From positions 62,001-126,000 of the forward strand of contig NZ_QRDZ01000014.1 of NCBI RefSeq assembly GCF_003386235.1: a stretch of 64,000 nucleotides of DNA, read 5' to 3'. Of this stretch, positions 35,023 through 44,090 are shown one piece after another; within the stretch, counting starts at the first letter, position 1; every line of letters starts with the position of its first letter. Source of the stretch: Cohnella phaseoli (GTDB lineage Bacteria; Bacillota; Bacilli; Paenibacillales; Paenibacillaceae). The notes under the pieces were generated by a model. It ran no database searches and was not told the origin of the DNA. It saw only the letters and a list, made by a program, of their open reading frames with translations. The translations under genes and the position numbers were made by a program.

Positions 35023-38000
35023 ATGCGTAAATGGATGCAGCGGTGCTTCATGGTCGTTATGGCTGTATTGATCCTGCTGCCTGGGAGCTTCGGTGTCGTG
35101 ACGAAAGAAAGTTCCGTTCACGCCAGTTCGACAGTCCCGGATTTGACGGTAACCGAAATATTGGCCAATTCCAGCGGAGATTCCGGGTCGGCAACAGATT
35201 CGTACGAATATGTGGAACTGAAGAACAACACCGGCAGCATCATCGACTTGAGCCATTACAAATTCATTTTCTGGTACACGCCTACCGCTTTCGTAACATG
35301 GGACCTGACGACGAGCCAGACGCTGGCCGCGGGCGAGGCACGCGTAGTCTGGATCAAGAACACGTATGCTCAAGGCAAGACGCTTGCCAATTTCAACGCT
35401 CACTACGGCACAAGCTTCACAAGCTCCACTTTGTATACGCTTGATCTCGGGGCGAACGGCGGCTTGGGCAACACCGGGATCAAGAAGCTGATTGTCGCGA
35501 CGGATGCGGGCGCAGAGATTTGCATCGCCAAGTTCAACGACCGGATTTTCAATAGTACAACCATGAACGAGGATGCGACGGTCGAGAACAGCAGTATTGT
35601 ATTCGAGTTTCCGGACTATTTGGTGGACGGCAACATTACGATGCGCAAAACGGCGGTCAATCAGAAGCCGACACCAGGGACAGTGCCGGCGCCGCCAAAC
35701 CTTTGGATAACGGAGTTGATGGTGAACTCCTCCAGTCCAACCGATTTGGGTGAAGCGTTCGAATTCATCGAGTTGTACAACAATACGGGCTCGGCGATCG
35801 ATCTCGCCGGCTACACCATCCGATACTATTGGAACCACGCCAACTTGGCGGATTATTTTGATTTCAATCTAACGGCGAGCAAGAGCATTCCGGCTTACGG
35901 ATACATGATCATCTGGACGAGAGGGACGCAGAGCAGCGGCTATACGCTTGCACAGTTCGCCGATCACTACAATTTGCCCAGTACTTATCTGACGTCCTCC
36001 AAGGTGTATGAACAGACGGTGACGCAAACGCAGGGTATGGGAAACGACGGGCAAAAGACGGTGGAGCTCCGAACGGACGGCGGCACCGTTGTCGTCAGCG
36101 CGACCTACAATGACGGCACGACGAGCCCGGGCAGCACGACGATCGACACGGCGTCCGATACCAGCGTGACCTACGGTTATCCGGTCGACGGCACGGTAAA
36201 AATGCGCAAGCTCGTGAGCGGCCAATATCCGACGCCTGTTAGCCCATACAATTTCTACAATGGTCAGCTGCATAACCATACGAAGCATTCCCACGAAGGC
36301 TCGACCGCGGTTACCAACACGCCTGCTAATGCCTACATCGCAGCCAAAGCGCAAAACGGGGATTTCTATGGTCTCAGCGATCATTCGGAACGGATGGACT
36401 GGGGGGATCCGAATGTCGCGAATGGCGAGTGGGTCGATAACAAATACCAAGCTGGATTTGCGACGGTGCCGCATCAATTCTCGGCCTTCGCCGGCTTCGA
36501 GATGACTTACAATACGGATTCCGGCATTTGGGGACATGCGAACGTCTTTAACGTCCCTTGGATCGTAGATCGTCTCGATACGATCGGAGGCGTGCAGTAC
36601 AATATGCACAATCTGTGGGACGATCTCGCTGAATACCCCGAAGCGGTCTTACAGTTCAATCATCCGAGCGCGTATTGGGGGGATTTCGAGGATTTCGATT
36701 ATTACAATCAAGCTGCGGACGATCAGACAGCGCTGTACGAGCTGCATAGCAACGCATTGATGCAGGAACACTTCGACAAATACTTTCGGGCACTGGACAA
36801 AGGCTGGCATCTGTCGCCAACGCTGAACAGTGACGAACACTACGAGAAGTGGATGCAGAACAACGACCGGACCATCGTTATAGCGGAGGCGAATACACCG
36901 GAGGCGATCATGGATGCGATCCGGGCTCGACGCACTTACGCCACATTCGGGGATCGCGATTTCAAGCTGATCTTCGAGATCAATGGCAAGCCGATGGGTT
37001 CTCGACTGACGAATCCCGGCTCCGCGCTGAACGTATCGGTAATGGCGTCGAACCCGACCAACGATACGATCTCTAAGATTACACTCTACGGTCCGGGTGG
37101 TACAGTCATCGGCTCTCAGACGTACAGCTCACGGATGGCGCATTACGCGGCTTCCATCGCACCGAGCTACAAGTATTACTTCGTCAAGGTCGAGCAGACG
37201 GATGGCGATTGGGCGGTATCCGCTCCGATCTGGGTGAACGACTCTCCAGCCATGGAGCTGACGATGAGCACCCAAACAACGGCGACAGCTGACGTGCCGG
37301 TTCAGATTAATGCGAATGTGAAGAACTTGACCGGCAGCGCGCTCTCGAATGTTCTGGTGGAGTTCTTCAAGGACAATTTCACAACGTCCACGGACAATTA
37401 CGCAGCGGCGAACAAACTGGGCGAGGTGACGTTAGCCTCGATCGGGTCAGGTGCGACCTCAACCGCCTCGTCAACGTGGGCGCCTCCAGGCGGAGCAGGC
37501 ACCTATACAGTGCTTGCACGGGTGACCGCAACGGTTGGCGGAATTAGTAAGTCGGTGACGGGCGGCATTCATTTGCCGGAGATCTACATCACCGAGATTG
37601 TAGCTAATTCTCCCGGGAATGTAGGGGTGACTGCGGTTGAGAAAGACTTCTACAAAGCCGGCGATTACATGGATGAAGATTATGATTTCGTCGAGGTGTA
37701 TAACAACTCGAAGAACACGGTAAATTTGAAGGATTATAAGCTAAAAGATACGTACGAGGAGCCGGTGGACATTGCAACCGACTTCTACATTCCGGCCAAG
37801 AGCGTCAAGGTAATCTGGTTCAAGAAAACGGGCAGCACGAAGACGCTGTCGCAGTTTAATGCCGTGTACGGCACAAGTCTGACGAGCGACGACGTGCTGG
37901 AGCTTTACCAGACGAGCACCAAACGCCCCAGCAATCCGCTGCGCAACAGCGGTATGGCGCGAATCGAGCTCGTGCGCGATTCGGACGGGGTGAGCATATT

Positions 38001-38196
38001 GCAGGCACGTTACAATAACGGCACGAACGTAAGCGAAGTGTACGGCCCTGTCGGTACTCACGGCGAGGACAGCTCTGTAGACGGGAAGGCGCTGAAGTTC
38101 AAGTATTCGGTTAACGGCTCTTATTACATGGAAGAGATGGCTTCCAACCTTACGCCTACCCCCGGGACAGTCGATAGCGATCAAATTGCGCCTTAA
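35023..38196 (+). CDS. Secreted lamin-tail / PHP-domain protein
   Basis: 1057 residues; ATG 35023 follows GAGGAGCGG. A signal peptide ends near SSVHA. Two lamin-tail domains come first (about 40-220 and 225-405; ITELMVNSSSPTD, FEFIELYNNTGSAIDL). A PHP-type metal phosphoesterase domain follows (about 408-660): LHNHTKHSHEG, GLSDHSERMD, FAGFEMTYN, GHANVFN, QFNHPSAYW and NSDEHYEKW keep all expected metal ligands. Then come a beta domain, a CARDB-like domain (about 745-850) and a third lamin-tail domain to the end. There is no cell-wall anchor. It probably hydrolyses a phosphoester, such as DNA, teichoic acid or a phosphorylated glycan, outside the cell. Confidence 0.8.
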   Translation: MRKWMQRCFMVVMAVLILLPGSFGVVTKESSVHASSTVPDLTVTEILANSSGDSGSATDSYEYVELKNNTGSIIDLSHYKFIFWYTPTAFVTWDLTTSQTLAAGEARVVWIKNTYAQGKTLANFNAHYGTSFTSSTLYTLDLGANGGLGNTGIKKLIVATDAGAEICIAKFNDRIFNSTTMNEDATVENSSIVFEFPDYLVDGNITMRKTAVNQKPTPGTVPAPPNLWITELMVNSSSPTDLGEAFEFIELYNNTGSAIDLAGYTIRYYWNHANLADYFDFNLTASKSIPAYGYMIIWTRGTQSSGYTLAQFADHYNLPSTYLTSSKVYEQTVTQTQGMGNDGQKTVELRTDGGTVVVSATYNDGTTSPGSTTIDTASDTSVTYGYPVDGTVKMRKLVSGQYPTPVSPYNFYNGQLHNHTKHSHEGSTAVTNTPANAYIAAKAQNGDFYGLSDHSERMDWGDPNVANGEWVDNKYQAGFATVPHQFSAFAGFEMTYNTDSGIWGHANVFNVPWIVDRLDTIGGVQYNMHNLWDDLAEYPEAVLQFNHPSAYWGDFEDFDYYNQAADDQTALYELHSNALMQEHFDKYFRALDKGWHLSPTLNSDEHYEKWMQNNDRTIVIAEANTPEAIMDAIRARRTYATFGDRDFKLIFEINGKPMGSRLTNPGSALNVSVMASNPTNDTISKITLYGPGGTVIGSQTYSSRMAHYAASIAPSYKYYFVKVEQTDGDWAVSAPIWVNDSPAMELTMSTQTTATADVPVQINANVKNLTGSALSNVLVEFFKDNFTTSTDNYAAANKLGEVTLASIGSGATSTASSTWAPPGGAGTYTVLARVTATVGGISKSVTGGIHLPEIYITEIVANSPGNVGVTAVEKDFYKAGDYMDEDYDFVEVYNNSKNTVNLKDYKLKDTYEEPVDIATDFYIPAKSVKVIWFKKTGSTKTLSQFNAVYGTSLTSDDVLELYQTSTKRPSNPLRNSGMARIELVRDSDGVSILQARYNNGTNVSEVYGPVGTHGEDSSVDGKALKFKYSVNGSYYMEEMASNLTPTPGTVDSDQIAP

Positions 38197-38202
38197 CTAA
38201 TA

Positions 38203-38416
38203 GAGGTTGTCCCATAAGCCCTTCAAGTTGCTGTGAAAGTTAATCGACGAAAAGGCCCAAGGGGTATGTACCTCCTTCCGATGCTATACGCTCCCGAAAT
38301 CTGAATGGGAAACCCGTTACAGGGTAATTTCAGGAGCGTATGAGGCATCTACAGGAGGTACATACCCCTTACCTTGACTATCGATCTTCAAGCAACTTTG
38401 CTTATGGGACAGCCTC
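38203..38416. mobile_element. 214-bp long imperfect palindromic element (MITE-like), element E1
   Basis: The ends are GAGGTTGTCCCATAAGC (38203-38219) and GCTTATGGGACAGCCTC (38400-38416), inverted with one mismatch. Inside, AAGGGGTATGTACCTCCT (38259-38276) is perfectly inverted at 38353-38370, and GATGC..ATACGCTCC is inverted around the centre (38296-38332). Almost the whole element folds on itself and codes for nothing. The ends resemble those of IS elements in this group of bacteria. No clean target duplication is visible. Confidence 0.75.
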
Positions 38417-38473
38417 ATTTAATAAAATCGATGAGACCTAAGAACAACCCACCTTCGTACTGTTCGAACTGTA

Positions 38474-38640
38474 CAACCAAAGACAATAAATAAAAAGCAG
38501 TACCATTATTTCGTAAGTTGATTCCCGCTATAGTAAAGTCATGCGGTACTGCTTAGTATAACGAAAAGGGGAAAAGGCATGAAGAAAAGGACAACGCTTA
38601 CAACGCCAATCTTCGCAACGATAAGATGAAGACGGAACCT
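38474..38640 (+). pseudogene. Deletion scar of a second binding-protein gene with intact promoter block
   Basis: 38474-38578 repeats the promoter and leader of the binding protein at 33566. The frame opens at ATG 38579 with MKKRTTLT (the paralogue has MKKWTTLT). It then jumps to ACGCCAATCTTCGCAACGAT and AAGACGGAA, which correspond to 34257-34290 of the intact gene. About 650 bases are missing, the frame is shifted and stops after 16 codons, and the rest of the gene is gone. The promoter block may still drive the permeases at 38670. Confidence 0.8.
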
Positions 38641-38669
38641 AGTAACGGAAGAAAGGAGTGGAAACCGAC

Positions 38670-39554
38670 ATGTTCGGCCTATCGTATAAACAACAAAAAA
38701 TGGTGATCGTCTGTTCCTTTCTGCTTGCGCCGTTGTTTTTCCTGACCGTGTTTTCCTTGTATCCCGCCAGCTATCTCATCTATTTAAGTCTGACGGATTG
38801 GGACGGCATCAGCAAAGTGAAGGAATGGGTAGGATTCGCCAATTATCGGGACGTCTTTCGAATGGAGGATATATTAAACGCATTCTCCCATAACCTTATC
38901 TACTTATTCTGGGGAATGTTCCAGATCGCGCTTGGCCTGTTCGCCGCTTTAATCGTCAATTCCCGATTGAAAGGCCGCAATATGTATAGGGTCATTCTGT
39001 TCATGCCTTACATTATGAACGGGGTAGCGGTTGCCTACATGTTTAACTACGTCTATCACACAGAGTACGGCTCCTTGAATGCCATGCTGCGCTTCATTGG
39101 TTTGGACAATCTGACGCAAAGCTGGTTTGGTTCCCCCAAACTCGTTAATCATGCTCTGGCTTTCATCAGCGTATGGAAATACACAGGGTTTAATATGGTC
39201 ATCTTCTTGGCCGCTTTGCAATCCATCCCGTCGGAAATGATCGAAGCGGCAAGGATCGACGGGGCGAAAAGACACCAAATCGTATGGCACATCATTCTTC
39301 CGAATTTGATTACGGTCATTGAATTGTTGCTGTTCCTGACGATTATCGGTTCCTTGGAAGTGTTCGATCTGCCCTTCCTGCTGACCGCCGGCGGACCGCT
39401 CGGAGCCAGCGAGACGTTCGTCACGATGACGGTGGATACCGCTTTCGAATTCGCCAATTTCGGCTTGGCTTCCGCGATGAGCACGACGTTGATGGCGGTT
39501 GTCACGCTGTTGATCTTCACCCAGAGAATGCTGATCAAGAGGTGGGAATCATGA
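38670..39554 (+). CDS. Sugar ABC transporter permease (MalF/UgpA type, locus A)
   Basis: 294 residues from ATG 38670, with AAAGGAG 12 bases upstream; an in-frame GTG at 38658 touches that binding site and is less likely. Six membrane helices. The EAA loop is IEAARIDGAKRHQIVWHIILP. The stop overlaps the start of the next permease (ATGA). Works with the lipoprotein at 33566. Confidence 0.9.
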   Translation: MFGLSYKQQKMVIVCSFLLAPLFFLTVFSLYPASYLIYLSLTDWDGISKVKEWVGFANYRDVFRMEDILNAFSHNLIYLFWGMFQIALGLFAALIVNSRLKGRNMYRVILFMPYIMNGVAVAYMFNYVYHTEYGSLNAMLRFIGLDNLTQSWFGSPKLVNHALAFISVWKYTGFNMVIFLAALQSIPSEMIEAARIDGAKRHQIVWHIILPNLITVIELLLFLTIIGSLEVFDLPFLLTAGGPLGASETFVTMTVDTAFEFANFGLASAMSTTLMAVVTLLIFTQRMLIKRWES

Positions 39555-40384
39555 ACATTCGGAAATTTTCGGTTTCTTCCATTGTGAAGCACGTTCTACT
39601 GCTCGCGGCCGTGCTTGCCGTCTTTTTCCCGATCGTCATCTTGGTGCTGAACGCGTTCAAAGGCCATGAGGAATTCGGACGGGCCGATCTGTTCTCGCTC
39701 CCGGACAGCTTCTTCTATTTCGGTAATTTCTCCGAAGTGCTGCAGCGAACCCAGATGGGCCGAGCGTTTCTGAATACGGGAATCATCATCGTCCTCTCGG
39801 TGATCGGCAACGTGGCGATCGGAACGATGACGGCTTATGTGCTGGGCAGGTTCACCTTCAAGCTTCGTAAAACCGTACTCGGCACATTCATCGCGGTCAA
39901 CTTCATTCCGATGATTACGGTACAGATCGCGACGTTCACAGTCGTTCAACAATTGGGTTTATACAATACTCTTTTTGCCGCGATCGTGTTACATTTGGGC
40001 GCAGACGTCATGCAAATCTTCATTTATTTGCAGTTTGTCAAAAACATCCCGTACGAATTGGACGAAAGCGCGATGATGGAAGGGGCTTCACTCTTCAAAA
40101 TCTATTATGCGATCGTATTTCCGCTCTTGATGCCCGCGACCGTAACCTTGATCATTATCAAGTCGATCAAAATATATAACGATATGTTTATACCTTATTT
40201 GTACATGCCTTCGCAAAAGCTAGGCGTCGTGTCGACGAGCCTTATGCGGTTTTCCTCGGAGCGGAGCACGGAGTGGGAGCTCTTGTCCGCGGCCATCTTA
40301 ATGATTATGCTGCCGATGGTCGTTCTCTATCTATTCTTTCAGAAATACGTCTTTGCCGGGATTGTGACAGGTGCAGTAAAATAA
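39551..40384 (+). CDS. Sugar ABC transporter permease (MalG/UgpE type, locus A)
   Basis: 277 residues, six helices. ATG 39551 has AGAGGTGGG upstream and overlaps the previous stop. The EAA loop is LDESAMMEGASLFKIYYAIVF; the end FFQKYVFAGIVTGAVK is typical of the family. It is followed after 36 bases by the histidine kinase gene, so transporter and sensor are probably one transcript. Confidence 0.9.
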   Translation: MNIRKFSVSSIVKHVLLLAAVLAVFFPIVILVLNAFKGHEEFGRADLFSLPDSFFYFGNFSEVLQRTQMGRAFLNTGIIIVLSVIGNVAIGTMTAYVLGRFTFKLRKTVLGTFIAVNFIPMITVQIATFTVVQQLGLYNTLFAAIVLHLGADVMQIFIYLQFVKNIPYELDESAMMEGASLFKIYYAIVFPLLMPATVTLIIIKSIKIYNDMFIPYLYMPSQKLGVVSTSLMRFSSERSTEWELLSAAILMIMLPMVVLYLFFQKYVFAGIVTGAVK

Positions 40385-40420
40385 TAGATAAGCTTACAGC
40401 ACCGAGGGGGAACGGTCGGC

Positions 40421-42235
40421 ATGGACGACGACAAGCAGCAATCGAGAGGTGCCGTATGGTTTAAGCTCCGCGGTTCCTTTGCTAATTTGAGCATGCAGAC
40501 CAAGCTTCTCGTCGTTTTTTTGTTTCTTGTCACTTTGCCGATCACGGCCGTCAGCTTCTTGTCGTTCCGGGATTACTCGCAATCCTTCGAGAAAAATACA
40601 ACGGAGTATGCTGTAGAAATGACCGCCAAAACGTTACAAGGCTTGGACGATTATATCGAGGATTTGTTCAACCTTTCGTCGATGCCCTTGTACAACGCGG
40701 ATTTTCTTCATCTATTGAACGATCCCGATACGGGGCTTGCCAAGCTGAAGAGCATGGAATTGTTTATCATGAATCTAAACCGGGTCAAACAGGATACGGC
40801 ATCCGTCTACGTATTCGATAATTTCGGTCATATGTTCTATAACGTCAAATCCCGGGGAACCCGCAACAATATCGATGAAATGCTGCCGATCTGGTCCGAC
40901 TTAGCGAAGAAAAGCAATGGCCGACCAGTGCTTGTCAGCACGCGGGAGGTCACGACGGACTATAGCAAGCCCTATTACGCTTTTACCGTCATTCGAGGAT
41001 TGAAGGAACTGGACTTTCTGAAGCCGATCGGGTTTATCGCGTTCGATACGAACATTAGCGCGATTAAAGACTCGATTCTCTCCATGGACGCCGTCACCCA
41101 AGGGAAAACGATACTTCTGGACGAGAACGACCGGGTCGTGTTCGATAGCGATCTTAAGCTAATCACGAGAGATTTGTCCGACGATCCGGCGGTCCGACTG
41201 GCTACGCAGAAGCGGGGAGATTTTCTCATCGATAGAGATGGGACGACCTACCTATGCGCGTATTCCGTGTCCGAACTGACCCGATGGAAGATGCTCGTGT
41301 ATATTCCGCTTGAAGACGTCATGCGACAGACGACGACGACGCGCAACGTCACCCTATGGACGACAATCGCAATCATTTTGGTAGCGCTATCCGCTTCCAT
41401 TGGAATTGCCTTCGCCCTGACGTCGCCGCTTCGCAAGATCAAGCTACTCATGAGAGAGGTTCAGAGAGGAAAGCTGAACGTCAGGTTTAAAGTGAAGCAC
41501 TTGGACGAGGTAGGGTCGCTGGGCAGGCATTTCAACATTATGCTGCAACGCGTGCAGGATTTGCTCGAAGAAGTGGCGGTGACTCAGGCTCGCAAGAGGG
41601 AAGCGGAATTTAACGTACTGCAAAGCCAGATCAATCCGCATTTTATTTATAATACGCTTGAGACGATTCGAATGACGGCCGAGACGAACGACGACGAAGA
41701 GGTAGCGGAAATGACTTATACGCTCGGCAAATTGCTCCGATACGGAATTAACCGGGGCAACGAAATCGTCTCTGTTCAAGATGAAATGAATCATCTACGG
41801 GACTACGTCTCGCTGCAAAACTATCGTTTCGCTAATCGGTTCGTATTGGAAATCCGTATTCCGGAGCACCTTCTGCTCTGCAAATGCATCAAGCTCATTT
41901 TTCAGCCCATCGTTGAGAATGCCATTAACCACGCGTACAGACAAACGACCGGAGCGGGCACGATTATCATTGACGCGATTGAAGAAGGAGAATGGCTGCA
42001 TTTCCGGGTTCAAGATAACGGTGCCGGCATGGATAATGAGACGATGAGAACGATGGATGAGCTTCTCGCAGGCACGCGCAGGCTGGAATCGGGCAGAGGA
42101 ATCGGGCTGCAAAATGTGAACGAAAGAATAAAAATCCACTACGGCAGCACGTACGGATTGCATGTGGAAAGCACGCCAGGTCAAGGAACGACCGTGACCC
42201 TCACATTATCGGCCAATGGAGGCGCGACATGCTGA
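40421..42235 (+). CDS. Sensor histidine kinase, YesM type (locus A)
   Basis: 604 residues; ATG 40421 follows GAGGGGGAA. Membrane helix 1 (about 28-50), an extracytoplasmic dCache-type sensor (50-310), membrane helix 2 (about 311-333) and a HAMP segment come in order. The HisKA_7TM-like/His_kinase domain has QSQINPHFIYNTLE (His407), and the HATPase has N-box IVENAINHAY, DNGAGMD and RGIGLQNVNERI. It phosphorylates the regulator encoded next. Members sense sugars or binding-protein state and control their neighbour transporter. Confidence 0.92.
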   Translation: MDDDKQQSRGAVWFKLRGSFANLSMQTKLLVVFLFLVTLPITAVSFLSFRDYSQSFEKNTTEYAVEMTAKTLQGLDDYIEDLFNLSSMPLYNADFLHLLNDPDTGLAKLKSMELFIMNLNRVKQDTASVYVFDNFGHMFYNVKSRGTRNNIDEMLPIWSDLAKKSNGRPVLVSTREVTTDYSKPYYAFTVIRGLKELDFLKPIGFIAFDTNISAIKDSILSMDAVTQGKTILLDENDRVVFDSDLKLITRDLSDDPAVRLATQKRGDFLIDRDGTTYLCAYSVSELTRWKMLVYIPLEDVMRQTTTTRNVTLWTTIAIILVALSASIGIAFALTSPLRKIKLLMREVQRGKLNVRFKVKHLDEVGSLGRHFNIMLQRVQDLLEEVAVTQARKREAEFNVLQSQINPHFIYNTLETIRMTAETNDDEEVAEMTYTLGKLLRYGINRGNEIVSVQDEMNHLRDYVSLQNYRFANRFVLEIRIPEHLLLCKCIKLIFQPIVENAINHAYRQTTGAGTIIIDAIEEGEWLHFRVQDNGAGMDNETMRTMDELLAGTRRLESGRGIGLQNVNERIKIHYGSTYGLHVESTPGQGTTVTLTLSANGGATC

Positions 42236-42990
42236 ATGTGATGATCGTGGACGACGAGGAACGTATCCGGCTCGGAATCGAGAAAATATTGTCCCGTTAC
42301 GGGGGAGAAATTCAAATCGCAGGCTCGTACGCCAACGGTGCGGACGCGATGCTCGGCATATTAGGGATGACTGATGGGGAATTGGACGTATTGCTTACCG
42401 ATATCGAGATGCCGAACATGAATGGGCTGAAATTGATCGAGCAAGCCCGAGTGGCGATGCCCCGGCTATTCGTCGTTATTCTAAGCGGGTATAACGAGTT
42501 CGAGTACGCTCGGCAGGCGATTCGTGCGGGAGTTACGGATTTCCTGTTAAAGCCTCTCGATAAATCCGAGCTTTTTGGACTTCTTGATCAGTTCGAAAAA
42601 ACCAAAGCCGAGCGGTCGGAGCCACGGGAAAAGTCTGCGGGGACGGCATCGGAGCCTCGAGCCGAGATTTCAAGAGGTTTGGAGCAGCAGGTTAGGAAAC
42701 TATTGGAGAGAGAATACAATCAAGTCTTCGATCTGAGGAAGCTTTCGGAGAAAGTTGGGTTCAGTCCCAGCTACGTAAGCAAAATGTTTAGGCAACAAGC
42801 CGGCGAGACGATTACGGATTATTTAAACCGGCTGCGGACGGAGAAGGCCAAGCAGTTCCTCGTGGACCATCCGGATTTGAAGGTTTATGAAGTGGCCGAT
42901 CTCGTAGGATTCACCGACAACATGTATTTCCAGAAAATTTTCAAAAAGCTCGTCGGCATGACGCCGAAAGAATATCAACGAAACAGGTGA
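42229..42990 (+). CDS. Response regulator, YesN type (AraC output, locus A)
   Basis: 253 residues; the start overlaps the kinase stop by 7 bases. Receiver domain 1-120 with DDE near the start, phospho-acceptor Asp58 (LLTDIEMPN) and KP(L) switch lysine. A short linker rich in Glu/Arg/Ser leads to the AraC double helix-turn-helix (about 155-253; FDLRKLSEKVGFSPSYVSKMF, VYEVADLVGFTDNMYFQKIFK). It is about half the size of the usual YesN because the middle region is missing. It probably activates the promoter blocks at 33464 and 38474. Confidence 0.92.
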   Translation: MLNVMIVDDEERIRLGIEKILSRYGGEIQIAGSYANGADAMLGILGMTDGELDVLLTDIEMPNMNGLKLIEQARVAMPRLFVVILSGYNEFEYARQAIRAGVTDFLLKPLDKSELFGLLDQFEKTKAERSEPREKSAGTASEPRAEISRGLEQQVRKLLEREYNQVFDLRKLSEKVGFSPSYVSKMFRQQAGETITDYLNRLRTEKAKQFLVDHPDLKVYEVADLVGFTDNMYFQKIFKKLVGMTPKEYQRNR

Positions 42991-42995
42991 CCCTA

Positions 42996-43808
42996 ATGGC
43001 TCCGTCAAGCGGTAGACTGCCCAAGCTTTTTATTACGGATTTGGACGGAACAGCTTTAGGCGGCAGCGGCCAGCCCTACGCTAGATTTTCCGACGAATGG
43101 TCGTCGTTCCTCGATCGGCTCACCGCTAATGGCTGTAGGTGGGCGACCAATACGACCTGGGAGGTTAAACAACAGCTTCAACTCTTCTATGCGAGCGCAG
43201 CCTCGAGCCGTCCTTCATTTGTCGTCGGCGGATCAGGGGGGCAATTGTGCACAATAGAGGACAATGAACTCCGCAAGGTTGAACCGTATTCGGGGATGAT
43301 GGAGCAACGGTTGGAGGAGGCTCACCGACAGCATACTTATCCTTTGATGAGGGATGTTCTCTCCAGGTTCGACAGCGGCAATATGTTTTTCAACGGGTAT
43401 TGGTTTGCGATGACGGCTCTGCCGGAACAATCCGAGCATTTGTTAAAGCACGTAGAAGAGAATTACCTCGCGAATAGTGGGCTGCGCATAGTGCTTATAC
43501 CTGAAGAGCAACGGTTTTACACCCATCCCGCTTTCTTAAGGAAAGGGACGGCCGCTAAGGAAATTGCAAGAATCGAGGGCCTGCATCCCGACGAGATCGT
43601 CGTAGCCGGCGATGAAATCATGGATTTGGATATGATGGATCCGGAAATCGCGACGCATGCGATTTGTCCCGACAACGCCCATCCCGAAGTGAAGCAGAGA
43701 GTACTGGAAATGGGCGGAGTTGTCGGCACAGGCCGTTATGGGAGCGGGGTTCTCGAAGCTTTTACGAAATTGGCCGAAATCAGAGGGTGGAATTATTCTG
43801 ATTCCTAG
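42996..43808 (+). CDS. HAD-family sugar phosphatase (Cof-like)
   Basis: 270 residues from ATG 42996 (AGGTGA upstream, overlapping the regulator stop). HAD motif I is ITDLDGTALGG (Asp15, Asp17), motif II region RWATNTT, motif III Lys in FLRKGTAAKEIARI, and motif IV VAGDEIMDLDMMD, with a large C2-type cap between. It removes phosphate from a small sugar phosphate in the cytoplasm. The operon position suggests it acts on the product imported by locus A. Confidence 0.85.
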   Translation: MAPSSGRLPKLFITDLDGTALGGSGQPYARFSDEWSSFLDRLTANGCRWATNTTWEVKQQLQLFYASAASSRPSFVVGGSGGQLCTIEDNELRKVEPYSGMMEQRLEEAHRQHTYPLMRDVLSRFDSGNMFFNGYWFAMTALPEQSEHLLKHVEENYLANSGLRIVLIPEEQRFYTHPAFLRKGTAAKEIARIEGLHPDEIVVAGDEIMDLDMMDPEIATHAICPDNAHPEVKQRVLEMGGVVGTGRYGSGVLEAFTKLAEIRGWNYSDS

Positions 43809-43818
43809 GAGAACCAAA

Positions 43819-43935
43819 ATGAAAGAATATCAACCTATTACAGATCAGTTAGATCGCTTGCTGAGCGATTATTTAGCGCTGGACAAGGCAGTTGCAGGAA
43901 TGGCTGTAGGGATTGTATATAACCATCAGCCATAG
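43819..43935 (+). pseudogene. Truncated serine-hydrolase start (38 codons)
   Basis: ATG 43819 has a good AGGAGA upstream and reads QLDRLLSDYLALDKAVAGMAVGIVYNHQP before TAG. The LDRLL...VAGMAVGIV pattern is the first strand region of beta-lactamase-fold hydrolases; the remaining 300 or so residues are absent. It is most likely the remnant of a gene that closed the locus A operon. Confidence 0.45.
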
Positions 43936-43956
43936 CGCGCAGTAGACACGATTCGG

Positions 43957-43981
43957 GGCCGCCTTCGGGCGGCTCTATTTG
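43957..43981 (+). terminator. Terminator of the locus A operon
   Basis: GCCGCC (43958-43963), tetraloop TTCG, GGCGGC (43968-43973) and TCTATTT. The UUCG loop makes it very stable. Confidence 0.85.
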
Positions 43982-44005
43982 CGTTGCCCGGATCAAAAAA
44001 ATGAA

Positions 44006-44063
44006 TTGACAAGTACAACGATGTCCATTAAATTTTAATTAGTTGCTTTCTGAAAGAAACTAA
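44006..44063 (+). promoter_or_regulatory. Promoter and palindromic operator of the ROK kinase operon
   Basis: TTGACA (44006-44011), 17-base spacer, TAAATT (44029-44034). Directly downstream 44039-44063 is a 25-base near-perfect palindrome whose left half is TTAGTTGCTTTC and right half GAAAGAAACTAA. A close relative of this site lies just after the promoter of the ROK repressor gene (47715-47739), so it is very probably that repressor's operator. Confidence 0.8.
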
Positions 44064-44090
44064 GATAAACAGGATGGAGCCTTATCGATT

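Noticed and set aside
38203..38416. Element E1 considered as a CRISPR-like or attachment site
   Set aside because: Its repeats are inverted, not regularly spaced direct repeats, and there are no spacers, integrase or tRNA gene nearby.
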